Source of the DNA: Stachybotrys elegans
Taxonomy: Eukaryota > Ascomycota > Sordariomycetes > Hypocreales > Stachybotryaceae
Assembly: GCA_020746835.1 (NCBI GenBank)
Contig: JAGPNK010000008.1
Span: 62,001 to 126,000, forward strand
DNA: 64,000 nucleotides
Direction: 5' to 3'
Shown here piece by piece: positions 47,791 through 59,729 of this stretch. The position numbers were made by a program, and so were the translations under genes. Within the stretch, counting starts at the first letter, position 1. Each line of letters starts with the position of its first letter. The notes beneath the pieces were generated by a model that saw only the letters and a list, made by a program, of their open reading frames with translations, had not been told where the DNA came from and did not search any database.

Positions 47791-49778
47791 GCTGCTGGAA
47801 AGTTCCGAGTCAACCAACTGTACGGCTGAGCGACGACGGCGGCCGCCATACTAGTGCAGGGCCGTGGATATCGAAGCAACTCTCGATCGGCTGGCGAGGG
47901 TTGAGAGCAGATCCTGGTAGAGACCTGGAACAAAAGGACATCTTTATGCGGCATGTAGGACAAAATGATACCCCCCCCCTGAACCTGAACGCGTTTGGTA
48001 GTTGAACTTGAACCATGGATGGTGCGTGCAAGAGGAAAACGCGCCGTGTTCATCGCTGGAGCCAGCCGGACGCTGCGGTGGGGTCATTGAAGCTCGACAA
48101 AGGAGTCTGGAGCATTGTTGATACAGGGCATGAGTGCATGTCTACGTGGGTAAGCATAGCGGTGTGGTGACGGCTGAAACCAAAGCTGCACAGCAATCGG
48201 TGTCGTAATGACAGCATGTGGATGCCATGTTGTACAGTACTACGCCAATGCCACGCTAATGGCTGGCGTGTGCTTTGAATGAGAATCAACTTCTTGAGGT
48301 GTCTATGTATCAAGCAAACGTGTAGGGGGATTCAATCGCGGGAGATGCCCAGGCCTCCGCATTTCCCGAACCTGAGTCGTGAGAGGATCAGGAATGTGGT
48401 TTCCAATCTCCGATCTGAGCTGATGATGGAAGATAAGCTGGTCGAGGTAATAAACAAAGGTTTTAATAGGTACCTTCATTTACCAAAATCGACGCAGCGG
48501 GCCATGGATCCACAGACGGGGAAGCGTGTGGGCTTCCCGGGCTCGACCGTTGGTCCAAGGCAATAGACGCGGTGGTCCGAGATCAGGTTGGTCGAGCAGC
48601 ACATCGCAATCATAGTGGACGAGAGTGACGAGTGACGGGGCGCTGGGTTACGTCGCAGAGCCACGAGTTCGTTGGCCACCGAGGCTGTCGACATGTCAGT
48701 GTCTCACAGTCTCAGCCCCGATTAGGCCGGCGTGAAGGATGCGAAACGCGCGTTGGACGGGGTACATAGCTCATTCACTCTTCAAGTCTCCATTGCCCCC
48801 TGGATCCCTGCCATCTGACATGGCTTACTCCATTCCCAGCTATGAATGGAGGAGGTGGTGTGGATGCACAACACGCTTGTTCCATGGTCAGATGCATTGT
48901 GCCAGGCTTCGAGGTACGCGCTGCTGGACCGGCGAGCCGGGCTGAAGACAGGTTTTCTCCCACCTTGAATGTATGCATGAGGAAGCCTTAGGTGGTTGTC
49001 GCGCATCTCGTCGTCCATGGCATGGGCTACGCACATCCATTCCCCATCCTGCACCTTCTGTGCCACCCACCGCCGCCTTGGACATGACAGGTTCGGACAA
49101 GGGCCAGGCAATCCGTCATCTACTACGTAGTAAGTCACGTAGCGTGGCCCATAGATTATGCAGGATTGGTAGTGTGGACGTAGTGGTGGTGGACGCGAGA
49201 GAATGAGACTGGGTGTATGTGTACAGAAAAGGTGTATGTACATAGTGCTGTAGGTGGACGGGAAGGAAGCAAGGCAAACAAGCTCCATATATATCGACAA
49301 GAAGGACGGATCCCTGGAAACGCATTGCTGGTGGTATGCCGCCAACCGCGAAACAGCGGCCCGTTGCCTGATCCCGAGGTTACACACAGAGCTTCCTTCA
49401 TTCTTCACAGCCGGTGACCTACCTACCTGTTGCTGCTTTCAGTCAATCAGTCAGTCCGTCAGTCAGCCAGCCAGCCCGCCCACCAGCGTGTATCTACCCA
49501 CCTGTCATCCCCTTGGCTTGGGCTTGGGCTACCAGGAACCGACGTGCATCTTCGCCGACGGAGGCGACGTCGTTTTCCTCTGCGCGAGGGCGCCGTGGCT
49601 CCGGCTCAGCCGCCACCCACACTCTTACGTCCCGCGTGCCAGCGCCAGCGCCGTTCCGGAAGGCCGATGAGGCTGAGGCCGAAGAGGTCAGAGGTTATCA
49701 GACGCTGAAGGGCGGGAGGAGAAGTTGAGAGGAAGAAAAAAAAAAACCGACAGTTGGAAGGTTGGGAAGGCGCAAGAG
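47791..49778. other. Intergenic region
   Basis: No supported gene. There is a CAGT/CAGC-rich patch near 49,440-49,475 and an A run at 49,736-49,746. Short overlapping frames only. The final few hundred bases may be the leader of the next gene. Confidence 0.5.
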
Positions 49779-49966
49779 ATGGGTATCTTACCGGTGCGAA
49801 GATGGTTCTCCAGGGCCTCGAACCAGCCAGAGGCAGAGCAGGAGGAGCAGCATTTAGTTGCCCGTCAAGCGACGCACCGTTCTCAGCCAGGAGAGAAGCT
49901 GAGGAAGCAGTCGAGTCTGCCAACACCACCACCAGCCCCAACGCCGTCACCACCACCGCCAGCTCA

Positions 49967-49997
<31 letters not shown>

Positions 49998-52900
49998 TCC
50001 AATGCTGCGCCCGCAGATTCTGCCAAAGGCGACGGCATCACAGTGCGCCTTTCCAGCCGCATGTCAGGACGCCTGTCGAAGCGCATGTCGAGGCGCGAAC
50101 GCATCAGCGACATCTTTGGGCGGACCAAGAAGCGGGGACCTGGCGAAGATGAGGAAGTTGCAGATGCTCCAGGCAAGAGCAACGGCAACGGCAACGGCAT
50201 CAGCAATGGGCAGGTGGCCGCGGCTGCTGTGAGTACCTATTTTCATTTTACTTATTTTGCTAACTTCACGTCATTTGCTCGACTTCCCCAATCCCCAATT
50301 CCCAGTCTCACTTGGGTCCCCCTCTTTCTTGTCCCCCTCACTCACAACCATTTCCTTACCTACTACCTACTACCTTCGGTATTCTTGCTTCCTGCCACAC
50401 ACGCGCATTGCATCGTCACCACCCCGGGCGATCCTCTGTCTTACCTTTAGCCGATTGCTTATTTTTATTTCTGTCGTCTCCCCGTCTTGTCCTTTTTTCC
50501 TTTTTTAACCACATCTGTTGGTTCCTTCATCCTTCTGGTCCGAGGAACTACTGGGGTACACAAACGGCACATTGCGCACACAAGAAGCACAACCCATACC
50601 TCTGCTGTGCCGTTTCGCACCTTGGGGCCCATACCACCGCAATAGTCCCTTGCCTTACCCTTATTCCCCGCCCTATGCTGGCGCAGAGACACGCCATTCC
50701 TCCCCTTCACAAGTCGCCGGGCTTGTGCGGGGATCAGACGAGTCTGGAGGCGACTTTGACGGGGGATCCAATGCCTTCGTAATCGTGCCCTCCCTATCCG
50801 TACATGCAGCATCCAATTCATCCAGCCTCCAGCACAACTCGGTACATATTGGCCACGAGACTAGAGACCCCTGTGTGGAAGCTTGTCTCACCAATTGCCG
50901 TCACCACCACCATTACCACTGTCTTAATTACCACCGTCCTCACCTTCCCCGGCTCTTTGCCTACCCAATTGATTGCCCTCGCCCTATTCTCCTTGTCTGG
51001 CCCCAATCTCTGTGCCAGGCCTGCCGAGAATGGGAAAGCCTAGTGGCCTCGGTTCTTTGTCCTTCTTCATCTGAGTCTCTACGTGCATCCTGGCCTCACG
51101 AGTTTGCTAATTTCTTCCCGCTTTTCTGGCTTCGTCTCATCAGCCCATATCGGTTCCACCCACGCGCACATCACTGCACCCGCCAAATCATAATAAGCCG
51201 CTGCCGTCGCCACCTCTCGACGACGATTCCGACGTCAATGTCCCGCCTGCCAGGCCTGTCCTGAAGCTCAACAGGATCATGGCTACCCTTACCGAGGATG
51301 AGATCGAGAAGCTCTTCTCAGGAGCCCCTCAGTTCTATGTCCGCAGCGAAGGCCAGTTTACCGGCCCTCCTCATCCCAGCGCTGCCTTCCCCTTCGACGA
51401 GGAGCTCGAAATCCGCGACATGACGGATCACGTTCAGATCGAAGACAAGGCTTGGGGAGGCGCTACTATCTGGCCCCATCTCACCATGGATCAGGTCCAC
51501 GACGGTGTCGCCAGGAGGCAAGCCCAGGACAAGCACCGCCCTCACTTCCACATTCGCTGTCGTGAACGCCCCAACATGCTCAGCATGCAGGGGCTTGAAA
51601 AGGGCACGATGGGATTTTCCGCAGCTCTTGAGTTGGCCGTTGGAGATTCCCTTGAAGAGGAGCAGTTTGGCTTTGATACCCTGGGCACCAAAGCTCGCAT
51701 CATCGTGGAAACTCGTGAGAAGATGCTCTCCTCGTCTGGATTTCTGAACCGCATACCGCAGGCGAGCATCTTGGATCGTCTTAAGCGTAACGGTGAGCTA
51801 TACCGAGACAATGACCTGAGACAGCGGAGCTCCATGGAGACCTACCAGGATCTTTTCGAGAGCCTCATGCGACCAACCACTGTAGTCGTCGACAAGAAAG
51901 ACCAGTACAGCCTGGCCAACCAAATCAACATTCTCGTCAAGTGCCTCGCCACGCCCAACGTCTGGATTGACCTGTCCCGTGTGGAGTGGCGCATTAGACT
52001 CGGCCAGATTCTCTGGGGAGAGCCGGAAGGCGATGAGTTGGATGACGCGACATCGATACACGAAGTGGGCAATGCCGACGAACGTGCCGAGGAGAGATAC
52101 TGGCTCCTCATGCAAATTCTTCTCGCCACAGAGCTTTTGATTCGGATGGATGCTGTCTCGGAAGGTTCGGAGAGTGGAGCAGAGTCATTTCGGCCGATTG
52201 ATGTGGTCAATTTCGAGCGGGCCGCCACACCCACCGTGAAGTGGTGTCTGATCCTAGCTCGTCGATGGCTCGAGAACATTGAAATTGTCAAAGTCGAGAC
52301 GTCGTCGGCCAACAAGAATGGCGCTCAGACCAACAACACCAGTAGCTGGCTCACGACTCTGGCCAGTAAAATCTCGCTGTATCATCCTCCGGCTTACGAA
52401 CGAGACCATACACCCCGCTATCATTACTCCATCACCGGCCGCCATGGACAACGCCAGGTCGACGGACTCACACACTTTGCGAGAAGGCTAAGATGGCCCG
52501 GCATCGAGGCCCACGACACGCAAATATCCGACAATGCCCAGGATGCTGCACGTGAGAAATGCACTCCGATGGGAAGCCCAGGCACCATTAGCACCACACA
52601 GTCAGGCTATTTCGGGGCTTGGGATGTGTCTCATCATAGCCATGACGGTGAAAAGGTTCAGGCACAGCGACGGAAACTTGCTGCGGTCCTGCACGCCTCA
52701 GGCTGGATATCCAAGTCCTACGTATTTGGACTGGTGCTCCCCGGCGAGGCATTGAGCCACTATCTCATGGCTACACTGCTTGAGAATGACACCGAAGCCA
52801 TCACACGACTTGGCTCCTTTGCAAATTTATGTGGAGGATTTGTCTATGGAGGCAAGAGCTTCTGGAGCACGTCGTGTATAGTTGGGCGAGTCTTGGCTGC

Positions 52901-54066
52901 AGGAAAAGGATCGGCCGAGTGTATGGGGTGGGTGTCGAGCGATATTCTGCCCGCCGGCATGGGTGAGGGCTGGGTGAATATCGACGTTGAGGATGTTGCT
53001 GGTAAGCCGTTATGTTGTAGCATGGTAAGGTTCATTGGCTGACAACAAGACAGAGGACATGGCGAACCTTGGAAGAAAAGCAAGGCTTTGGGGAAAGAAA
53101 CGCGTCGAACGGGACTCGTCTATTCTGGGCGATGGCGATGAGAACTCGGTACTCCCAGCCGATTTCATCATCCCCCACGAGAACGTTTATGGAATCACCC
53201 CGCCAGCCGTCTTCGTGGAGCTTCGCTCCCTCGAGCTTCTATCGCCTGCGACATCAGTACGGCCAACACCCCTCTCCGAGATCACGCCGACACCGATGAC
53301 TGGAGCAACACGAGCGCCCGAGCTGCTGACATATCCTGCCGACCTCAACTTTGTTGTTTCTCTCAACGGAAATACCTCCACCGAGTACACGTTCTCCCTG
53401 TCGTACGACATCAGCTTCGTAACCGCTCATCCCTGTGCACCTTCATCCCGTGTGAGGATTCTCAGCTCGCCCTCGAGCCCTACTATTCAGCAGATTGACG
53501 TATCTGGGTCGGATATGCTTGGAAAGACGTCTCGAATAGAGCAGAGGACAGGTATGACTGATACACAACCATCGCATAGCCGACAACCGATGCTGATTTG
53601 CTTTGTAGGCCACCCGCTGCACAAGTTCTTCAATTACACGGTGATTCACATCTCCGAATTGCTACACAAACAACATGCGCCGCTCTCGCAACTGCTCGCG
53701 GTGCCGGCAGTGCGGAAACCGGGCTACAGTAAGAATCGGACCAACCAGGTCCACGTGCTAGTCATCGACTGCATCACCAGCTTCGCCGAACGGCCTGTGT
53801 CGCCTTCATTGCGGCGATCGTTCTCTTCAAACTTGTCCCCGCTGTCTCCGCTCATGGATCGATCGACCAGCGCCGCCGCGGAAGCCAAGATGCACCTCGA
53901 GTCGAGAAAACGGCAGTTCGGCTCCGACATGGAGATACTCGTTCGAGCCCTTTGTGCACAGAAGGGTTGGAATGCCCTCATTAGCAGGCGAAAGAGAGGC
54001 TGTCTGGCCTGCGCCATCAGGGAAGCTGGCGCGCTGGGCTGGAAGGTAGTTGTGAGGGTTGAATAA
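49779..54066 (+). CDS. Large unidentified protein
   Basis: The well-supported core runs from 51279 in three exons (51279-53001, 53054-53551, 53609-54066) and encodes 892 residues. In-frame sequence continues upstream to an acceptor-like AAG at 51197. It would join in phase 0 to a first exon at 49779-50228 (MGILPVRRWFSRASNQPEAE...), giving about 1069 residues with a 969 bp intron. That intron is long for this genome and may hide another exon. Exon 1 is basic, Pro/Thr-rich and has RLSSRMSGRLSKRMSRRERI. The core has charged and hydrophobic globular-like stretches (EEQFGFDTLGTKARIIVETR; YWLLMQILLATELLIRMDAV; LPGEALSHYLMATLLENDTE; FANLCGGFVYGGKSFWS) and a C-terminus with RRKRGCLACAIREAGALGWK. I do not recognise a family and assign no function. 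Codon use is ordinary, so it is probably a conserved ascomycete gene. Confidence 0.7.
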
Positions 54067-54684
54067 CCCCCCTGCCCATTCCATCTGGTTGTGTTGCTCC
54101 CTGCTATCACCTCACGCCACTTGCCTTTTCTTTGCTCATTCCAGATCATGTTTCTACTATATCTTCTCCCCTCTTCTCTTTTGTGCTTATTTGCGAGGGC
54201 GTTTGGAGACACGACCTTTATGACGACGGATGTGAGGCCTTGTGTTATCGATGCTTTGCTGCTACGAATTTCATGGAGTGGGAGCGAGGGACTCAAAAAT
54301 GTAGGATGATAGTTTATGCTTCGGAGGCTCATGAGTCCATGCAATCAATATATGTAGTTGGGCGTATCCTATCCAGGAGGAAGCTTGTAAAGAGGTTGAC
54401 CAGAAAATCTTAACTGTTTTGATTTCAAATATATATATGTTGACCGGTGTCCTGCTTGCCTCAACATTGCCACGTTATAACAATGGAAGGAAAGACAAGA
54501 TCTTGGAGGCTCAAAGATGAAGCCAAAGCTGGACAGGCTTGGCGATTCCAGATGGAGTCTAGCGTGGCCGCACTATTGAACCCCAGATTTCTGCCACCTT
54601 TGACCTTGAGGCTTGAGCACACCTCCGTCTTCTCCAAGTTGCTTGATAAACCCGAGGACCAATTCCATCGTCAACGGCTTCAAG

Positions 54685-55327
54685 ATGTCGCAGAGCAAGG
54701 ATATGCGGAGGGCCGACCTGAGTTAGTAACCGAGCGACGACACCCCCCATTCTCTCGATGCGAGACGACGCGACTAACCGAGCGCTTCTTGCGCAATTGC
54801 AGTCGTTCCCTACCAGGATCCGCCCACCAAGGGCGAGATGACCGAGTTCAGCTCTACACTGTCGTCGACGCTGCCCATGGCGGCTATGTTTACGCGAAAT
54901 AAGTTTCTGGGATGGTACGTCACACGCGAGGAGGGGAATTGGAGGGGAAGGAGGCGGCCGTGGCCGTGGCCGTGGCCTGCTGCGACCATGGAGGACGATG
55001 CGACACATAACCCCCCTTGGCGACCGAGGAGAGGATGTACTGGACGAAATGGCTGACGGGTAAAACGCGCAGGATTGCGGTCGTCTTCTCGATCCAGACG
55101 TGGCTGGGCGAGAGCGAGGACACGAGGAAGAACTCGACCACGCCGGGCTACCTGAACGTGGGCATGGCCAGTAAGTCGCGCTCCATTCTGGGCACACACA
55201 CACATGCACGCACATCGCGAGGAGGGCTGACATGGGGTTTTCACTTGTAGTTGCTTCGCTGGGTGTCACGTACCTGCCTCTGTTCCTGCCTCCTCAGGCA
55301 TCGCGCGCCGTGGCCGGTTCGGCGTAA
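54685..55327 (+). CDS. Asterix-like PAT-complex ER membrane protein
   Basis: Small ER membrane protein of 107 residues. Four exons: 54685-54721, 54803-54914, 55073-55170 and 55251-55327; every join keeps frame. The assembled order matches the Asterix (WDR83OS/UPF0139) family: a basic N-terminus (MSQSKDMRRADL), IVPYQDPPTKGEMTEFSS, a first hydrophobic segment LPMAAMFTRNKFLGWIAVVF, a loop (GESEDTRKNSTTPGYLNVGM) and a final hydrophobic segment ASLGVTYLPLFLPPQ. Length is the usual ~100-110 residues. In animals Asterix forms the PAT complex with CCDC47 and shields transmembrane helices during membrane protein insertion; the same role here is inferred. The gene is fragmented by introns, so no single open frame reveals it. 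It lies 618 bp downstream of the large unidentified gene. Confidence 0.85.
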
Positions 55328-56680
55328 GCCTCGGACGTTGAGAACCATGAAGGGGGGTGGCGAGGGGATGCTACGATTTCAAGGGATTCAGACACCAGAG
55401 GCAACTGTTAGAAATGGCAGATTGGACCACGGCATCGATCCATGGTGGAATGATGGTACTTGGGGAAGGCCCCGTGATTGGGTCTTTGCGGAAAACGACG
55501 GTTGCAAACAGCGCTGTTACTGACCTGCTCGCGCGTTTGTCTTTGTAAGCCTTATCTGTATGTATTGCAAGTGGACATGTTCAATGTATCAAGTGTCTCT
55601 CAGATGGGTGGGCAATGATCTGATTTGCACCGGGGTTGTGAGAGCGGCAAAGGCCCATCTGGAAAAGGGGAGGCGCCGTGCTGTCCAATGGATCGAGACG
55701 GAGCGCTCGACGGAGGAAACGTCCGGAAGCTTTCAAAACAATGCGCCTGCAGTCTGAGGGCCGCTCTTGTCATCTGTTTGGGGGGGGGGGGGGGCTTGGG
55801 GCTTGGGGCTTGGGGCTTTGTGGCTTTGGCGGTACGAACATCTGCCCACATGGACACTATCGGGGTTTCATCCGAATTGCTCGGGGCGGGCAGGCGGGCG
55901 AGCGGAGTGGGCTTTCCCCCCTGCTCTGCTCCCGTTGAATCCCGTTCAAAGATTGACAGAATTGACATCGCGAAGTCGTCTTTCTCCTTCACCCATGCTT
56001 GCTTGGCGGCGTGTGCCCGTTGAGACGAAAATGACGGGTGGGTTCATGCGTGCGTGCGTGCGCTGTTGCTATCTTGGAGCGCTGACAGGTAGTTACATTA
56101 GTACTTGCCTCTTTCTCTTAGGCAGGCGGTTTGTTTTTTTCCTTTCTATTTTATTCTTTTTAGAATCAACGGGCGAGTAATCAATCAAATCCTCCTTCCC
56201 CTCGCAGATGATGACATTCTTCTTCAAGTCTTCGGGCCCGAAGGAGGGAGACGTGCTGTTGTGGAAGGCCCCCAAAAATCGTACCAGTTTCAGCATCCTG
56301 AAACCCGCACCGTCGCATCCCCTGTTTTGCCCGTGGAGACGTGAAGGCGGCAGGCACTCGCTCACCCTGGCATGCGCCCACTGCTCATGTGCCCTTTCCC
56401 TTTCTATCCTCTGTCTTCCCCCCCCCCGTTCTTCATTCCGTGTATCCCATTTCCATCCTCGTCGCCTAATTCGCCTTGTGTGCGTTCGTGTCAATCATTT
56501 TATTTTGTCAAAAAGAACAAGTCTTGCAGCGCGAGTCGCTCGGCCCATTACACTCATTTTTTCAATACAACTGCCTCATCGATATCCTAATCACCGTCTC
56601 CTTTCTTTTTGCTCCCGCCGTCTTACCGAACCGAATCTCGACTCGATACACCTTCTCGACCACTCCACATCACACACAAA
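55328..56680. other. Intergenic region with G-quadruplex-like tract
   Basis: No gene is supported. A run of 15 G at 55780-55794 is followed by three CTTGGGG units up to about 55,817. From about 56,380 to 56,680 the sequence is pyrimidine-rich and probably forms the promoter and leader of the secreted peptide gene. Confidence 0.55.
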
Positions 56681-56909
56681 ATGAAGACCACGCTGTTCAT
56701 TGCTCTTCTCTCGGCCGCCGTGTCGTTTGTCAGCGCCGAAATCGTCATCACCCCGATCCGCGACGAACAGATTGTGGAGAGGACGCCTGGCGACTGCTTC
56801 TTCGGTGTCGTAACCGCCCAGGGCTGCGGGTATGTTCTGGCTTGACGGTGCCACGGGATGAGTGGGTTGTGCTGACGCCTGTGTCTATAGTTTCAAGCGC
56901 AGAGGATGA
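56681..56909 (+). CDS. 55-residue secreted cysteine-containing peptide
   Basis: Exons 56681-56829 and 56891-56909, with a 61 bp intron (GTATGT...TATAG), encode 55 residues. Residues 1-19 (MKTTLFIALLSAAVSFVSA) form a clear signal peptide with a small-residue cleavage site before Glu20. The mature part is about 36 residues: EIVITPIRDEQIVERTPGD, then CFFGVVTAQGCGFKRRG. Two Cys nine residues apart (C39, C49) could close one disulfide loop. Dibasic KR and RR pairs near the end resemble Kex2 sites. I do not recognise the family. It could be a small effector, a signalling peptide or a precursor; function is unknown. Support comes from the signal peptide, canonical intron, long pyrimidine-rich leader and in-frame stop directly after the join. 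Confidence 0.68.
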
Positions 56910-57691
56910 TCCTGACGATGGGAGCTGTGGAGCGTCGGTAGCGAGGAGTCGTGGACGTAGGGCCCGGCCAGCAATCACAGATGCCCTTTTCACCAACATC
57001 GGTTCCGGCAATCAACAAGCCATGGCTTCCACGGCACCGATAAACGGCTAGCGGATTGCTTGGCCTCCCTCGTGCCGCCATGTTCGACGAAAGGATACCC
57101 CGAAGCAGGAGCTTATATCCATATAGAAAGCGTTTGATATTTAGCGATATTTTTGGGGGGTGTTTTGGGCATTTACCAAGGCCGTTGATCGGCCCTCTAT
57201 CCTGCCTGCTGCATCGCTTCATCCGAAGCTGCACGGGTAAGATTACATTCTTGTTGGCATTTATTTGATTTACACCCAAGCCACCCCTTCTCTCTGGGCG
57301 CTGGGCACCATTTTAATGTACACTTGGCGAATTTACAATACACCACACGACATTTGACCCATACGGCCCTACGGCCTTGAAGCCAAATCGGTGACATGTC
57401 TAAATTTCATTCCGTATTGAGACCTTCGGAACTGCCATCAAGGCTCTTTTGCTCGGCTATCCAACTAACGTACATGCCGTGCTTGTTTTCCCTTCTCTTC
57501 TCTGAACGAGAGCCAACCAGAATCCAGCCGGACCAGCCATTCATTGTGTCCATGATATCATAATTTCATATCCGTAAGAAATGCAAACCAGGATGTCACG
57601 GCCACCCACAACGCGTGAGGGCCATGTGAGATCCGTAAACTCCCATCCATACCAGAAAACTCCAGCCTCGTTCCTACTTCCCTCGCCCACT
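56910..57691. other. Convergent intergenic region
   Basis: The region lies between the secreted peptide gene (+) and the MFS transporter gene (-), probably as 3' untranslated sequence of both. I see no further coding signal. Confidence 0.5.
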
Positions 57692-59729
57692 TTAAACAAA
57701 GAAAGAACCGTCGTCTCGTTCATGTCGACGTCGGTCGTGCTGGAGTCGTCTGGGAACATTATTCGTCAGGTGACTCTCCATGTCCGGCATGAAGCAGGCA
57801 GCCAGTACCAGCAAGGCGGTAAAGGGGATCAAGCTGTACAGCACCATCCTAAAGGCGTCTCCATTGGCGTCAATCAAGGCGCCGTCGACAGCTACGACAA
57901 TGGTCGCGTTGACACCGAGAGCACCGCCGTGGGCACCGCCGGAGACGCCCTGCAGTAAGCCTGGCAGGGAAATATTGGGAAGACCGGCTTCCATCGCGGC
58001 CACCGTAACGTAGCTGGTGACATTATCGTGAAGAACATGCGTGAAGATGGACGTGAAGATGGCATGGGCGACAGCGCCGCCAAGGCAGACAATGGAGCCC
58101 AGAATGCCGCTCGCAAGCCCAATATCCTGTGGGCTCCAGAGAAGAGCAACTCCCGGGAGAGCGAGGTTTGTCATGTAACCTCCGCCGAAGCAGATGAGAA
58201 AGCCGAAGGCAGTGGTGTGAGCCCAGCGGTCTTCCGATATAGACGCTAAAGCCACCGTGAAGACCAGAACGAGGACCGACGCGGCAATGGCTTGGAACCG
58301 TACCCGAGGAAGGTAAGAGATGGCGAACCCAGCAAATATCTGACCAAGCAGAAGGCCTCCACCCAATGTGCTGCTTTGCGAAGCAGCTTGCATATTGCTC
58401 CTCTCGTAGACAGACCTGAGCATCGAAGGCCAGAGGATGACCAAGGTATAGTATACCATAAAGCTGATCGTAGCGGTTGCGATAAAGGCATCAAAGCCCA
58501 CGTTCCTGAACATTCGAAGGGGCACCAGTGGCTGTACTCGGCAGTAAAGACCCTCTGTACGTTCTCGTCAACACAGATTTCTCGGGTGATAGACCAATGG
58601 CGAGAGATGGGAAGCGCTTACCATAAATAACGAACAAAGCAAAAGACACCATACCGAGCAGCAGAGTGCACAGAACCTGGGGGCTGTCCCAGGCATAGGC
58701 ATTCGTATCTGCCCCCCATGAGAGGCCGGTGAGAAAGAGGCAGCAGCTCACAACGTAAAGGAAAAGGCCGAACCAGTCAATCTCTCTCGCCTGCTGCATT
58801 CGGCTCTTCCCGACGTTGAGCTGCGTGAAGCTGGGAGGGTAGTATGAGAACCAATACAAGATAAGGGCCATGCTGTTGATGATGATGCCGATATAGTAGC
58901 CCCAGCGCCAGCCCTCTGCCATCTGCTCGATCAAAGACTCAGCGATGGCAGGGCCGAAGACAATAAAGGGTAGAGATGCAGCAATGCCCAGCGTCACAAT
59001 GGGGCCTCTCTGCTTGTTGGGTACGAGCTCTCCGAGAATGACGGCGAACGCGAACTGGCCAGCAGCAGCGATGCCGAAAAAGACATTGGCGACGATGATC
59101 ATGGGTATGTTTTGAGCAGCACCGCCGAGGATACAGCCCATGAGACCGAGCGAGGTGGTTGCCAGGACCATCCACTTGCGGCCAAAAAGATCCGATAGGC
59201 GGCCGAACAAAAGGAAGCTCACGGAGGCGCCCATGAGCCATGTAGTGGTAGCCCAGCCGATGCTGACGGATGGTCCAATATCTTGATCGATAGAGTTTCT
59301 ACACGAGGAAAAGATTTGTCAGACTAAGACCGGCATGTATGCTCTGGAAAGAGAGGAGTCTTACAGTGTATATCCCGAGAGGATCCAAGCCAGGTAGGCG
59401 GCCATGCCAGCCAGACATTGTGCCTGATGAGCATTAGCGGGCTGCTTTTTCTTTTTACACGCGAGGTGTCTGCTGCGGCTTCTGGCAGAGAAGATCGTCG
59501 TATATCATACCGCAACAGTGCCAATGAAGTATAGGCTGGTAAAGTATCCGGCGGGCAAACTCGAGACATCGCCGGCGACGGCCTTCGCGTCAATGATACC
59601 CAGTGATCCATCAGCATTGACAAGCATGATGGTCTCTCGTCCGCGACTAGGGAAATGACAGTTGGCGAGGTAATTGGGTCGAAAATCGGGCCCATTGCTA
59701 TCACTTGTCGCACTGTCGTTTTGCGACAT
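57692..59729 (-). CDS. MFS transporter, Tri12/DHA-like
   Basis: Major facilitator permease of about 599 residues with about 14 hydrophobic segments. Exons: 59729-59511, 59423-59365, 59298-58622 and 58536-57692. The last acceptor is chosen as GAG before TACAG because only that join keeps frame (YVQPLVPLRMFRNVGF). MFS signature in loop 2-3: GRLSDLFGRKWMVLATTSLG. Later segments include GELVPNKQRGPIVTLGIAAS and LLWSPQDIGLASGILGSIV. The arrangement matches the fungal Tri12-like branch of drug:H+ antiporters, found both in metabolite clusters and as stand-alone or siderophore-type transporters; no biosynthetic genes are near, so the substrate is unknown. The start is taken at MSQNDSATSD (59729); an in-frame Met five codons upstream is possible. 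The N-terminal ~50 residues are hydrophilic. Confidence 0.87.

Noticed and set aside
50518..51264. 248-codon frame between the two parts of the large unidentified gene as a separate protein
   Set aside because: It is Pro/Ser/His-rich with no domain and lies within the likely intron and leader. I could not exclude a small hidden exon.
57692..59729. MFS gene as part of a toxin biosynthetic cluster
   Set aside because: No terpene cyclase, polyketide synthase, NRPS or P450 gene is in the window. Tri12-like transporters also occur alone.
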